Assembly: GCF_019059575.1 (NCBI RefSeq)
Contig: NW_024881709.1
Coordinates: 248,001 to 312,000, forward strand
Direction: 5' to 3'
Source: Amphibalanus amphitrite
Taxonomy: Eukaryota > Arthropoda > Thecostraca > Balanomorpha > Balanidae
Length of the DNA stretch: 64,000 nucleotides
Shown in pieces: positions 28,447-39,098 of the stretch. How positions within the stretch are numbered: position 1 is the stretch's first letter; each line of letters opens with the position of its first letter. The translations under genes were made by a program, and so were the position numbers. Under the pieces are notes generated by a model. That model made no database searches. It was not told the DNA's origin and saw nothing but the letters and a program-made list of their open reading frames with translations.

Positions 28447-31400
28447 TCAGATGCGCTCGGCTGCACTGGGATCTTGGCTGACGGAGAACGAGTTGAGCAG
28501 ATTGCGGCGGGCGGGGTTCACACCGAGGTTTTCCCAGTTGATCCAGGAAAGGCGAGCCGTCAGATCTGTGGACAACAGCGGAAGACACATTTATCAATCA
28601 ATGCAAAACGTTAACATAGCTTCTACGTTGTAATGCCAACGAATCAGCAACACAATTGAAAACCACATAACAAGATAATCAGTCGATTTGCAGTTCAATT
28701 CAGAAGCAAAAAGGCAATAACATATAAACCACCATACATCAAGAGAGCGCTCCCAAGTCTCGCTGAGCGCCACCACTCACCTGAGGTGTTCCACTCGAGA
28801 CTGCCCTCGGTGCGTATCTCGCCCCTCAGACACCGGTCGATGTAGGTGACCGGGTCCAGGTCGCTCTCCAGTACCTCCCTCAGCAGGGCGATGTACGCGA
28901 TCGCCAGCCGCAAAGTGTCGATCTTGCTCAGCCGCTTCTCGTACGGAAATGTGGGCACGTGCACGCGCAGCTCCTCGAATGCCGAGTTGATGCTGGAACA
29001 CGAGTTACTGCAGGCTGAGTTATAGAGACTGTGTCCGGCCGGCCAGCGCCGCATAGCCATCAAAGACATAGCAACTGACAGTGCTTACAGATTGGGATTT
29101 ATAATCTTAATGGATCATGAATGCATAAGAACTTATTATTTAACATTTTCATAGAATCGTAAATTTACGTGTGTAATAGCAAGAGCAATAGCACATGATT
29201 GTATGTTTGATATTACATAATCGGTAGGAAATCAATTGAATGATATATTCCGATGGATTCTGCATATCTGATCGGGCAATGCCTTCGATGCATGATTAAA
29301 AACGATTGGACACATGAATTGATGAGGTGGTCACTGGTCATACATTTTCAATGATACATTAAACGTTTATACATATATTTAATAGCGCAGAGATCCTGCA
29401 AAAAATAACCAATTCCGTCTTTGGTGAGATTCTGTCCTACCTGAGCATGCGTTTCCTTTCTCTGATGTTGGCCGCGTGCCTCTGGACGCGGTACGGACTG
29501 CCAGGGAAGTATAGGTCGTCCAGAGACTCGTACTGCCGGTCCTCCACGCCTGCAGGCCATGCGAGCGGGTCACATGAGCATTGGGCAGGTCACGTGAGCA
29601 GGTCACGTCTTCAGGTCACTTCAATGGTTCACCAACAGTGTGTTGAATCAGCAGGTCACTCCAACAAGTAGTGTCGGTGGGCTGGTTAGTAGAAATGAAT
29701 GTTATTTTGTCCCTATTTTATGGAAGTAAAGTGAACTAGGACGCTTTGACGTCATACATTTGAAACTGGAAATCTTGTCATCAACCATGCAAAAATCTTG
29801 GTTCAAATCTGTTCATAGCTCCACCAGCGGGAAATATGTCACAAATTGACATCAGGCATCAGAACAACTCCGTTCAACGGCGGGATCGGAGCTGCAGCGG
29901 GAAAACCGGCTATATCTCGGAATTTCAAACGAGCCGGAGCTATACAGACGACCGAGTTTCTTCCGTGACATACCACCAGTATAGCGCCTTTTGGGGCGAC
30001 TAACGGAGCGAGCGAGATGGTGAGCCTTGCACGTGCGAAATTTCGAGGGGGTACCTCCAACTGACTTGTGCACGGCACCCTACTAACCGGTCTCTAGCGA
30101 TGTGCCAAATTTGAGCACGATCAGCCCAGCCGTTCTCGAGATCTGGAAGCGGCACCCTGCACGTGCGCACGTGCAGAATGGGTCCCAACTGACTTGTGCA
30201 CGGCACCCTACTAACTGGTCCCTAACCGTGTACCAAATTTGAGCGCCATCGGTCCAGCCGTTCTCGAGATCTGGAAACGACCCCTGCACGTGCGCACGTG
30301 CAGCAGCACCCCAACTCTGGCACATGGATATGCAGTGCCTAGTGGGTGCCTACCTACATGCCAACTTTCAGCGCAATCGGCCAAGTAGTTACCGAGATAT
30401 TGCAACAATTACAAAACTGACACCTCTTCGTTTTGCACGTGGCACGTGCATAAGGGGTCACCCACATGCATCGGGAATAGTCCAATACTTGGTAGAAGGA
30501 ATGAAGCTACCCTACAAAAATTACCCCGTGTAAATCGGTCAAGTGGTTGCTGAGATATAAGCCTCGCAAAAGCGTCCGCACGGCCGGCCGGCCGGCCGGC
30601 CGGCCGCTCATACTCAGAAATTTCCGTTATTCTACGTAAGACTCCGCTCGCTTCGCTCGCTCCGTAACCATTTGGTAGCTGTTCGTGCATGGTCGGATAA
30701 TGATTAAAATCTAACTGCTGATGAACTTGCTATGTTTGTGTTTCCTCTGGCCTGATGTTGGGAAGTAGTTTTGGACGGGTCCTGTCGGTCCGCCAGACCG
30801 ACCAGAAGTATGAGATTGGATCAGCAAATAACTGAAGGTCGCCATTCCATAAAATATGATTCAGTGTTAGGATCCCAACAGTAAAAATACAATTCAAATG
30901 AAAAGAATGATTGTAACACCTAAGGGGGGAGGGGGATGCTTGAGTCGGTTGCACCGCGAATGCGTTTTGATTGGTACCTACCTATTTTGGAACCATGTTT
31001 CACTCAAGCAAATGGTCTCTTCTTGGGCAGAATCCATGCTACACTACAACTCCACTCCGCCCAGAATTCGAGCTACTCGTATTTAGCTACCGAATACGGA
31101 AACTGATAGATCGATCATTCCAGCCGTATCACTCCGGTCGTAAGTATCACTTGACGGCCGACGAGACTTCGAATTTCAAATCTTACTCATGGACGCCACA
31201 GCTGTAAAGGCACCTTGATGGAGCTCCTCTGATCATAGGGACTCACTCAAAGGTACCACGAGCGAGCAACTCTCCTCAATAGATCATCCGCTCCAAAGGA
31301 GGCCTCCGATCACGTCCACTCCTCTAGAAGAACCTTTTCATCCTACAGGCTCACCTAAAGGCATACTCCGAGCCCGTAGACCCACATACAGGAACCGTGC

Positions 31401-31621
31401 GATCCTGCAGATTCACCTAGGGCACCCGTTGATCCTGTAGACTCACCTAGAGGCGCCACTCCGAGCGTCGGGCAGCGGGAGAATGCGCAGGAGGAGGGCT
31501 GCTCCTTGCCGCCGGTTTGCTCGTAGGTGGGCATGACTGGCATCTGGTGCACGGGGCCGGGCCCGAATCCTGCGCGGCCGGCCGCCGCCTCGGCACTGGG
31601 CCCGCACCCGTAGCCCGCCAT
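28447..31621 (-). CDS. Fer2: bHLH transcription factor, Fer2 (48-related 2)/Ptf1a class
   Basis: Four exons on the minus strand: 31447-31621 (ATG at 31621-31619), 29441-29549, 28781-28992 and 28447-28565 (TGA). All junctions are GT-AG and in phase, giving 204 residues. The basic region is residues 81-94 ([10 protein letters not shown]), including the E-box-contacting Glu89. The helix-loop-helix follows at 95-137 with [20 protein letters not shown] and [20 protein letters not shown]. The loop sequence FPYEKRLSK is typical of the Ptf1a/Fer group. After the HLH comes [14 protein letters not shown] and, in the last exon, [16 protein letters not shown], a conserved tail I associate with arthropod Fer2 rather than Ptf1a or Fer3. 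It should act in the nucleus as a dimer with a Daughterless/E protein. Exon 1 encodes a Gly/Pro-rich N-terminus. A GTG six bases before the ATG is in frame but is not a likely start. Subtype is less certain than the class. Confidence 0.9.
29550..29980. other. bHLH intron 1, exon-proximal part
   Basis: It has repeated AGGTCACNTGAGC-like words (29568-29665) and otherwise nothing recognised. Confidence 0.4.
29981..30670 (-). mobile_element. CACGTG-palindrome repeat, copy 2 (inverted)
   Basis: Reverse-complement relative of the copy at 20625-21610, here inside bHLH intron 1. It contains the perfect 20-bp palindrome CTGCACGTGCGCACGTGCAG twice (from 30157 and from 30284), set in ~127-bp tandem units that also carry CCGTTCTCGAGATCTGGAA. 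One end has a GGCC repeat (30584-30606) and CTCATACTCAGAAATTTCC. Confidence 0.8.
31235..31453. repeat. Degenerate repeats containing the bHLH exon 1 donor
   Basis: On the plus strand GATCCTGTAGACTCACCTAG (31431-31450) holds the true donor (GTGAGT on the minus strand at 31446-31441). GATCCTGCAGATTCACCTAG (31401-31420) and CATCCTACAGGCTCACCTAA (about 31339-31358) are diverged copies. Weaker ones occur further left. Confidence 0.55.
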
Positions 31622-33545
31622 CGTCACCAGCGCCTACAGCGGTCGTGTCAAAACGAGCTGACGGAGCGCCGACAAATTGAACCGCGCTCGCCCGGCCGCC
31701 GCCGCCGCCGCTCTCGAGTGCTTGTCTGTGACACCCGGCCCCTGCTTCTGATGGTCCCCGATGCCGGCGCTGCGCAAATGGCTGACGGTTTTTTCGCGGA
31801 CGGTGGCTTGCCGCCGGCGGTGGGCGCTATTTCTCGACAGAGAGGCCTGCCGCTGACAGACTCCATATTCCCGGGCCCTCCTCTTGTCGGCCAGTAATCA
31901 CCCTGTCACACGCAGGCCAGGCCGACTCGCATGCAACAAGGGCATACGGCTGCCGACGAACCACGGCCGCTCGGCCGCTGTTGGCTGTGGGGTGGAGAAA
32001 TAGGCTCCGCCTACCGTGGGTGAGTTGGCCAATGGACGGCGGGCGCGAAATTTCTGTGGCCAGAAGTTGCCAGTGATCGATTCTGTTAGAAGTGGAGGAC
32101 TGGTGGAAAGTGCCTATCCACTGCTCGACACGAAGGCTGAAAGCTATACCGGTTGTGGAGATAAGGCACTTCGCCGCAGAAAGGTGCTATCAATAGGTAT
32201 GCATTTTGCGAATGTGTTCGTATTCACATTGTTCTGACGGCTTAAATTTAAAGCGGTTCACATGCAATCTATCGCACACTGATTAGAACGAGAGAACTGA
32301 TGAAATGGTTTTCTGGGAGTATCTCTGGTAGGTTACAATACATGAACATTTACGAGAAGGAAGCTCCAGATATCTGATGCTACTGATGTCCAAATTGTCT
32401 CCTTTTACGAGTAGGTATGTCCCGCGACCCTACAAGCGCATGCGTATTCCAAAACATGCTCGAAAGTCTTATTAAAAGGCGAGTGAAACGGTTAATTTTC
32501 ATGACTTATTTTGAACGTTGCATGAAAAGAGGACATGCCCTAAACACCTTGGATTCGCTAGCGTCAGTTAGAAACTCACTTCCGGTAGAACCTCTACCAA
32601 GGTTTAGCTCATAACCATAGAGTACTAACAAATGTATCACTCTACCATTGTTTTTTTTTTGGGGGGGGGGGGGGGCATTGCCTCTACCAACGGATAACCG
32701 CTCAGTTCGCTGTCGTTTACCACATACACGTGAGCCGCTCCATTGGATGTTTTATTGTGCTTTGACGACGCCAGTGTATGCGACTGCATAATATTCAACC
32801 ACCAGTGCGAATTATATTGAAATTGGAAAGCACAAAGCTATGTTATTAATAATACATCGAAAAGTTATTTCATATCTTCAACAAGAAATATTTATGCCAA
32901 CTAGTGTTAACAGAACTCAACATTCATTAATTCAACAAATTGAAACGTAGGCTAGGTAGTGCAATGAGCGTCTTATGTGGACGCAATAAACCCAGCGTCG
33001 GCAACACCCAGCCCGGCACTGTCTTACGAAGATGGTAATGCTTGCGTTCGAAAAATTGTATAGCATGTATAAGTCGGGCTGTAGACAAATTTTGACGTTG
33101 TGGTCCCATTGCTTAGGATGTTCAGCATTTTCAAGAGAAATTTCATGCATTTCCGTACAACCGTAACGACTTTATAGACAAAACTTTTTCAGAATGGCAA
33201 TGCGGGGTAATTTGGCCGGTGCTAATGGAGCAGCTTTGACAGTGCTCTTAGGATCGCTATGCTGGGACGGCCGACTTGATAAGGTCGTCGTGCCGAACTG
33301 GTTGGGTTTATAGCCGTTGGCGGTGGCAATTGCGGCACAGTCTGCCTCCTGGGGGCTCATCAAGACACTGCACAATGCAACACGACGAAGATGCTAGGGA
33401 TCTCTTCAAACTAAACTGATAGTCACATCTCCAGCTCGCAAACACTATCGACAACTTTTTTGTAGACATCGGAAGGTTACGAGATGCGAGGATTTGAGAC
33501 TGAGTTGACAGTGATTTCATTGATTGCTAAGGATTTTTAATTGAA
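31622..33545. other. bHLH 5' flank and intergenic DNA
   Basis: The first 400 bp upstream of the ATG are CpG-rich and are the likely promoter region by position, with no defined element. Further right is AT-rich DNA with a T-run/G-run at 32649-32677. No exons are recognised. Confidence 0.4.
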
Positions 33546-34970
33546 ACTAGAGGTACAGGTTTACGCGATAACTGTATGTTTTGATATGTATGATTAACGG
33601 ATGCATTAGTTTGGGTGTAGAAACTTGCATTTTTATTGGTATGATTTTTGTAGAACTGGGTAACTGCTTTTAATTGAACTGTAAAGTATGATGGTGATGC
33701 ATGCGAGTTGTTCGAGCCCTTTGTAAGTTAGGATGTTACTGAACGCAACCCTACCCTACCCTACCCTACCCTACCCTACCCTACCCTACCCTACCCCTAC
33801 ACTACCCTACCCTACCCTACCCTACCATACCCTACCCTACCCCTACACTACCCTACCCTACCCCTACACTACCCTACCCTACCCTACCTTACCACTACCC
33901 TACCTACCCTACCCTACCCTACCCTACCCTACCCTACTCCTACCCTACCCTACCCCACCCTACCCTACCCTACCCTACCCTTACCCTACCCTACTCCTAC
34001 ACTACCCTACCCTACCCTACCCTACCCTACCCTACCCTACCCTACCCTACCCTTACACTACCCTACCCTACCCTACCCTACCCTACCCTACCCTACCCTA
34101 CCCCTACCCTACTCCTACCCTACCCTACCCTACTCCTACCCTACCCTACCCTACCCTTACACTACCCTACCCTACCCTACCCTACCTACCCTACCCTACC
34201 CTACCCTACCCTACCATACTCTACCCTTACACTACCCTACACTACCCTACCCTACCCCTACCCAACCCTACCCTACAATCCCCTACCCTACCCTACCCTA
34301 CCCCACCCTACAATCCCCTACCCTACCCTACAATCCCCTACCCAACCCTACCCTACAATCCCCTACCCTACCCTACCCTACCCCACCCTACAATCCCCTA
34401 CCCAACCCTACCCTACCCTACCCTACCCTACCCTACCCTACCCTACCCTACCCTACCCTACCCTACACTACACTTCCACCGACAGTCCAAGTTTCAGCTA
34501 AATCGGCCCAGAAACGGCTGAGATATTGCAAAAACAAATTAATTGTATTTACTGGCGAATCCCCTTGGCGAGCGGTGCCTTGTGTCGGCCTTCGTTGGCT
34601 CTGATGCTTTTCACTCAACGGTTTTCTAAGCGAACAACTGAGCCTAAAGCACGTGCCCTCTGCTCGGCGCTGGTCGCGGCCCCACCACGTGCACACCGCT
34701 GAACCAACCCCCTCGAAAATTTAATACGACAAATGAGTGCACGCGTCCGACTTGCAGTGAAAATTTCACCCCCGTAGCCCTTACCGTTCCCGAGCAATAG
34801 CGTGTTTTTGCCGATTCTAATGTTAACCCTATGGGCACGCGAGCACACGTGGCCCACATCGCTGTAAAATTTCACGGCCGTAGGTCAACAGACGCCGCCG
34901 CAATAAGCGCTACAAAGTGACTACGTCGCACACGGCGTGGGCGGGGTACTTTTTAGGATTTATAATATAG
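33546..34970. mobile_element. Repeat element with CCCTA array, unit 1
   Basis: The unit begins ACTAGAGGTACAGGTTT and ends GGATTTATAATATAG. Between them lies a (CCCTA)n array (about 33745-34475) with frequent CCCCTA, CACTA and CAATC variants. A unique-looking tail follows, including AGTTTCAGCTAAATCGGCCC and GGCCCCACCACGTGCACACC. The long open frame across the array (33733-34521) is a by-product of the pentamer. A second unit follows directly. Confidence 0.8.
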
Positions 34971-36092
34971 ACTAGAGGTACAGGTTTGCGCGATAACTGT
35001 ATGTTTTGATTAATTATATGTGACGGATGCATTAGTTTGGGTGAGTAGCTTGTATTTTAGCTGTATTATTTGGGTAGATTTGGGTAGCTGTTTTTAATAT
35101 AATAGCGATAGTTGCGGAGTGTCCAAGTTTTTTGTATGTTAGGCCCTTTTTTTAACTCAACCCTACCCCTACCCTACCCCTACCCTACCCCTACCCTACC
35201 CCTACCCCCACCCTACTCCTACACTACACTACACTACACTACACTACACTACACTACACTACACTACACTACACTACACTACCTACCCTACCCTACCCTA
35301 CCCTACCCTACCCTACCCTAGGCCCTATTTTAACTCAACCCTACCCCTACCCTACCCTACCCTACCCCTACCCTACTCCTACACTACACTACACTACACT
35401 ACACTACACTACACTACACTACACTACCCTACCCTACCCTACCCTACCCTACCCTACCCTACCCTACCCTACCCTACCCTACCCTACCCTACCCTACCCT
35501 ACCCTACCCTACCTTACCCTACCCTACACTACCAGCGACAGTCCAAGTTTCAGCTAAATCGGCCCAGAAACGGCTGAGATGTTGCAAAAATAAATTAATT
35601 GTATTTACTGGCAAATCCTCTTGGCGAGCGGTGCCTTGTGTCGGCCTTCGTTGTCAAAGGTCAATGACCTACCGGCCCACTCAGTTTTTTAAGCGAACAA
35701 CTGAGCCTAAAGCACGTGCCCTCTGCTCGGCGCCGGTCGCGGCCCCACCACGTGCACACCGCTGAACCCACCCCCTCGAAAATTTAATACGACAAATGAG
35801 TGCACGCGTCCGACTTGCAGTGAAAATTTCACCCCCGTAGCCCTTACCGTTCCCGAGCAATAGCGTGTTTTTGCCGATTCTAATGTTAACCCTATGGGCA
35901 CGCGAGCACGCGCCGCGGGCGCACCCCCGGCCGCATCATGCCCAAAATTTAATACGACCTACGTGTAAAGGTGGCCCACATCGCTGTAAAATTTCACGGC
36001 CGTAGGTCAACGGACGCCGCCGCAATAAGCGCTACAAGGTGACTACGTCGCACACGGCGGCGGCGGCGGATTATTTAGGATTTATAATATAG
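34971..36092. mobile_element. Repeat element with CCCTA/CACTA array, unit 2
   Basis: Direct tandem copy of the previous unit, 1425 bp downstream, with the same start, tail and end. Its array (about 35158-35530) is shorter and includes two blocks of pure ACACT repeats. The tail carries an extra segment (about 35908-35970) absent from unit 1. No protein is encoded. Confidence 0.8.
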
Positions 36093-36146
36093 ATTATTAG
36101 TCGATTATTTCCTTACTAGAATAAAAATATAACGTTTTTTCCCAAA

Positions 36147-36744
36147 CAATGCCCTCTCACTATTCACTAATTATAAATTTCATTGTGAAAATATTTCTAT
36201 CACAAGTAAAAACAAATGTTTGATTGAGCAATGTATGCAAAGGAAGCGCATTTTCAGTTGTGCAGGAAATGCTGAAATAAGACATGAGTCAAAATCATTC
36301 GAATATAAGTCCGACACCGAGTTAGCCCAAAAAGGCGTATAGGACACATGTTAATGCTGACGCTGAAGCTTACTCGCATGTAAAATAAAATCAAGGCCTT
36401 AAATAAACACCGGCTAAATTGCCCCACCCCACCGGCCAAATAACCCTGCTGCTAACTCTGAAATAATTTAGCCGCTTTGCAGACCTTTGTAAAGCGTCAA
36501 AATTCAGGTATAAGTAATTGCTCTATCATTTTCAGTTTACTGTACAAAAAAGTCAAATCAATGCTACACCTGCCAGCGTTGAGAGAGTGCAGAAATGTGT
36601 CGCCAATTTCGAGCTACAGCGCTTCCTAAAAAAGCGGCCAAATTACCCCATCCTCCCCTATGCTGCCCCACACCACACCTCTTATTTGTGATAGAAATAT
36701 TTTCACAATGAAATTTATAATAAGTGAATAGTGAGAGGGCATTG
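36147..36744. mobile_element. ~600-bp MITE with ~59-bp terminal inverted repeats
   Basis: The left end CAATGCCCTCTCACTATTCA and the following TAAATTTCATTGTGAAAATA are mirrored at 36684-36744. The interior is AT-rich and non-coding. Confidence 0.8.
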
Positions 36745-37185
36745 GTTAGGGGGCACCCCCGGGAAAGATGATTTTCCGGGGGTGCGGGCGGGGGCTCGCG
36801 GCCCGTCTGGAGCACCGGGGAGGTATCCACCAGATCTCCCCGGCCCGGGGAGGTATCCCACAGCTCCCCCCGGGGCCGGGACAGCATATGCCATGGAACG
36901 GCACCGTCCCGGTCTGGCCAGACGGGCCGCCGTACAAAGTTAGGGGGGAGGCCGCAGGCTGGCGGAGCGCGTGTGGTCCAGCTGTAGTGGTCGGAAGGTC
37001 TGTCGGGGCGGCGGGGTTGCGCGTGGGACCTGGTGTGTGTGTGTGTGTGTGTGTGTTTATTTCTGTGATGCTCTGTTTCGTTTTGTTTTGTTGAAGAGGT
37101 GCCTCGTAATAAGTTTATGCTTTTACACCAATTCAACTTTATTTCTGTCCATTGTCCATGCCCATAATCATGAATAAACGACAAA
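36745..37185. other. GC-rich non-coding segment with short tandem and GT repeats
   Basis: GGGGAGGTATCC occurs twice (about 36818 and 36848) with palindromic CCCCGGG words around. A (GT)n run covers about 37031-37054. A long minus-strand open frame across it has no recognisable domain. Confidence 0.4.
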
Positions 37186-37189
37186 CAAA

Positions 37190-37490
37190 CAAACCTTGGC
37201 TTAGACTCTCGTTCCTGGAAGAAATAAGTGGTGAGCGCCTGAAAGGTATGCTGCGCCGCAGCACACCCCGGCTTAGATTCTCGTCCCTAGGTGGCAGTAC
37301 CGTAAACGCCTGAAAGGCATGCTGTACCGCAGTGTTTTATCAACTCCTGATAGGCATGCTGTACCGCAACGCAGCCCCGGCTTCGATTCTCGTCACAAGA
37401 TGGCAGCAGCGTTGAGCGCCTAAGAAGTATGCTGTCCCGCAGTGCTTTACGAGCGCCTGAACGGTATGCTGTCCCGCAATGCTTCAACCG
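37190..37490. repeat. Degenerate tandem array related to that at 20.3-20.6 kb
   Basis: GAGCGCCTGAAAGGTATGCT-like blocks followed by GCCGCAG recur about every 40-75 bp, mixed with CTCGTCCCTAGGTGGCAG-like blocks. The order (TCCT..., GCGCCT..., TATGCTG..CCGC) matches the ~72-bp repeat near 20.3 kb. Confidence 0.6.
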
Positions 37491-39098
37491 ACCGCCCGGC
37501 CTGCTCGGCGGCCAGGGCCGGCGGGTAACCTATACGGCTCGGCGGCCGCGCGGCGCCAGCGCTCACAATTCCTCGCTCTGTATAACGTTGAGTCCCACGG
37601 TGCAGGGTTGAGGTAAGCGACGGCACTGCCCATCTGGTCTTATCAGTCATGATAGCCGATATCTTTGATAGATTCGCTGCGTATCGGTCTGGTCTTGCAC
37701 CCTCCATATTCGCCCGAACATTCAATGAAAATGATTGTTTGCATAGAGGATTAGATTCTCTGTTCAGGATAGGTTACGGACGCACCTTGTTACAGCTAAA
37801 TAAGTAGACATGAGCCTTAATCGTTTTTGGCTGATCACAACCCTTTTGAGTTTGATTTATTCCTTTCACTATTGGGAATGCTTTTCGGAATGTTTTTTCT
37901 TCTTCTTCTATACAAACATATTGATATCTCCAGCCTATTACTTCACGCATTGGCGCTGTATCTATTTATTTGCTGTGGATATTTTTGGTTATACACATAA
38001 GAAAATTCGACTTAATTTCTATTTATCTCTTCGGTACCTGATCAGAGACTTATAACTTAGTGCATGCTACTTATGTAGACTTTATTATATAGTTTTATAT
38101 TTGTACCATTTTTTTTCGCTATTGATTGGTGTACGTTTGACATAGCCAACGAGTGAAAGCGGCTTTTCGGGAGAAAACACGACAAAATGCCAACAGACAT
38201 TAACAAACACATATTACATGTATTTTAGTCAGCCCGCACCAAACAGAAGACAAGCTGCACTTCCAAGTAAACGTATCAAGAAATACGTTCATAACAGTTG
38301 CCCTGGAACAATAGTTCCAGGAGGGCCTGGTTTTCCTAAACATTTCCACCGAAATTCCGTTAACATTCTATCGCACGAGAATAATAAATTGTGGTCAAAG
38401 TCCGCCACCGGTGTAATCATATCAAATGAAACAAACCGTTTCAATGTGAGCTGCATGCGGTGCTATCACCTTCGATATACACCATCAAACACTACTAAGA
38501 ATATTGTGTCGTACATATTACTTGTTATTACTGGCTGTTATCTCACCGAACATCTCCGCAATGACTTTTGGTATTTTTCGGAGCTGACGTTTTTTTCACG
38601 ATGTTGGACGGTCACCTGGACCTCAACTCTCAAGTTTTCAAACAAGAAAATGGTCCACAACATAAACGACTGCTCAGACCAAACATCCTGTTAGTCATCC
38701 TTCAGTTCGCCATACTCGCAGTTCAACACGGTACACTACAGCCTCTAATGGCATCCATACTAGCATGCCTAACTTGCATTTCATTTCCCGAAACAAAATA
38801 ATCGTCTGAAGCCAACACAGCTAACCATTGCGAAGGCTGAAACCAACCAAAGTACAGTGCACAAAAATGGAAGAACTCCACCTTTCAAACCAATTATTAT
38901 CAGTTGTCGTAAGAGCAAACACACATCACCCACTGCTGACCGCTGGCCGAAAACGGACCACTGTCGCGGACCTACTCGGTCCAGTTGGCCGTGGTCTGTC
39001 TTGTCAGATAGTTTAGGTCGTCGTCGGTCCCCCAAAAGTCGCCGGTGTGGAACAGTGTGCGCTGGTCCCGTTCGAACGCTTATGTTCGGATGCTCTGT
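37491..39098. other. Intergenic, downstream of the aldehyde oxidase gene
   Basis: AT-rich. An open plus-strand frame of 158 codons (38218-38694) shows no domain and no splice context, and I do not call it. No clear polyadenylation signal for the minus-strand gene was found near 39.0 kb. Confidence 0.35.

Noticed and set aside
28367-28633. Plus-strand open frame over the last bHLH exon
   Set aside because: The minus strand encodes the conserved Fer2-type tail with correct splice phase, so this is its shadow.
33733-34521. 262-codon open frame of repeated Pro/Tyr/Thr
   Set aside because: It is the translation of the CCCTA pentamer array, which has few stops by composition.
38218-38694. 158-codon plus-strand open frame
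   Set aside because: The longest frame in an AT-rich stretch, but no domain, no codon signature and no neighbouring exons. It could be revisited with RNA data.
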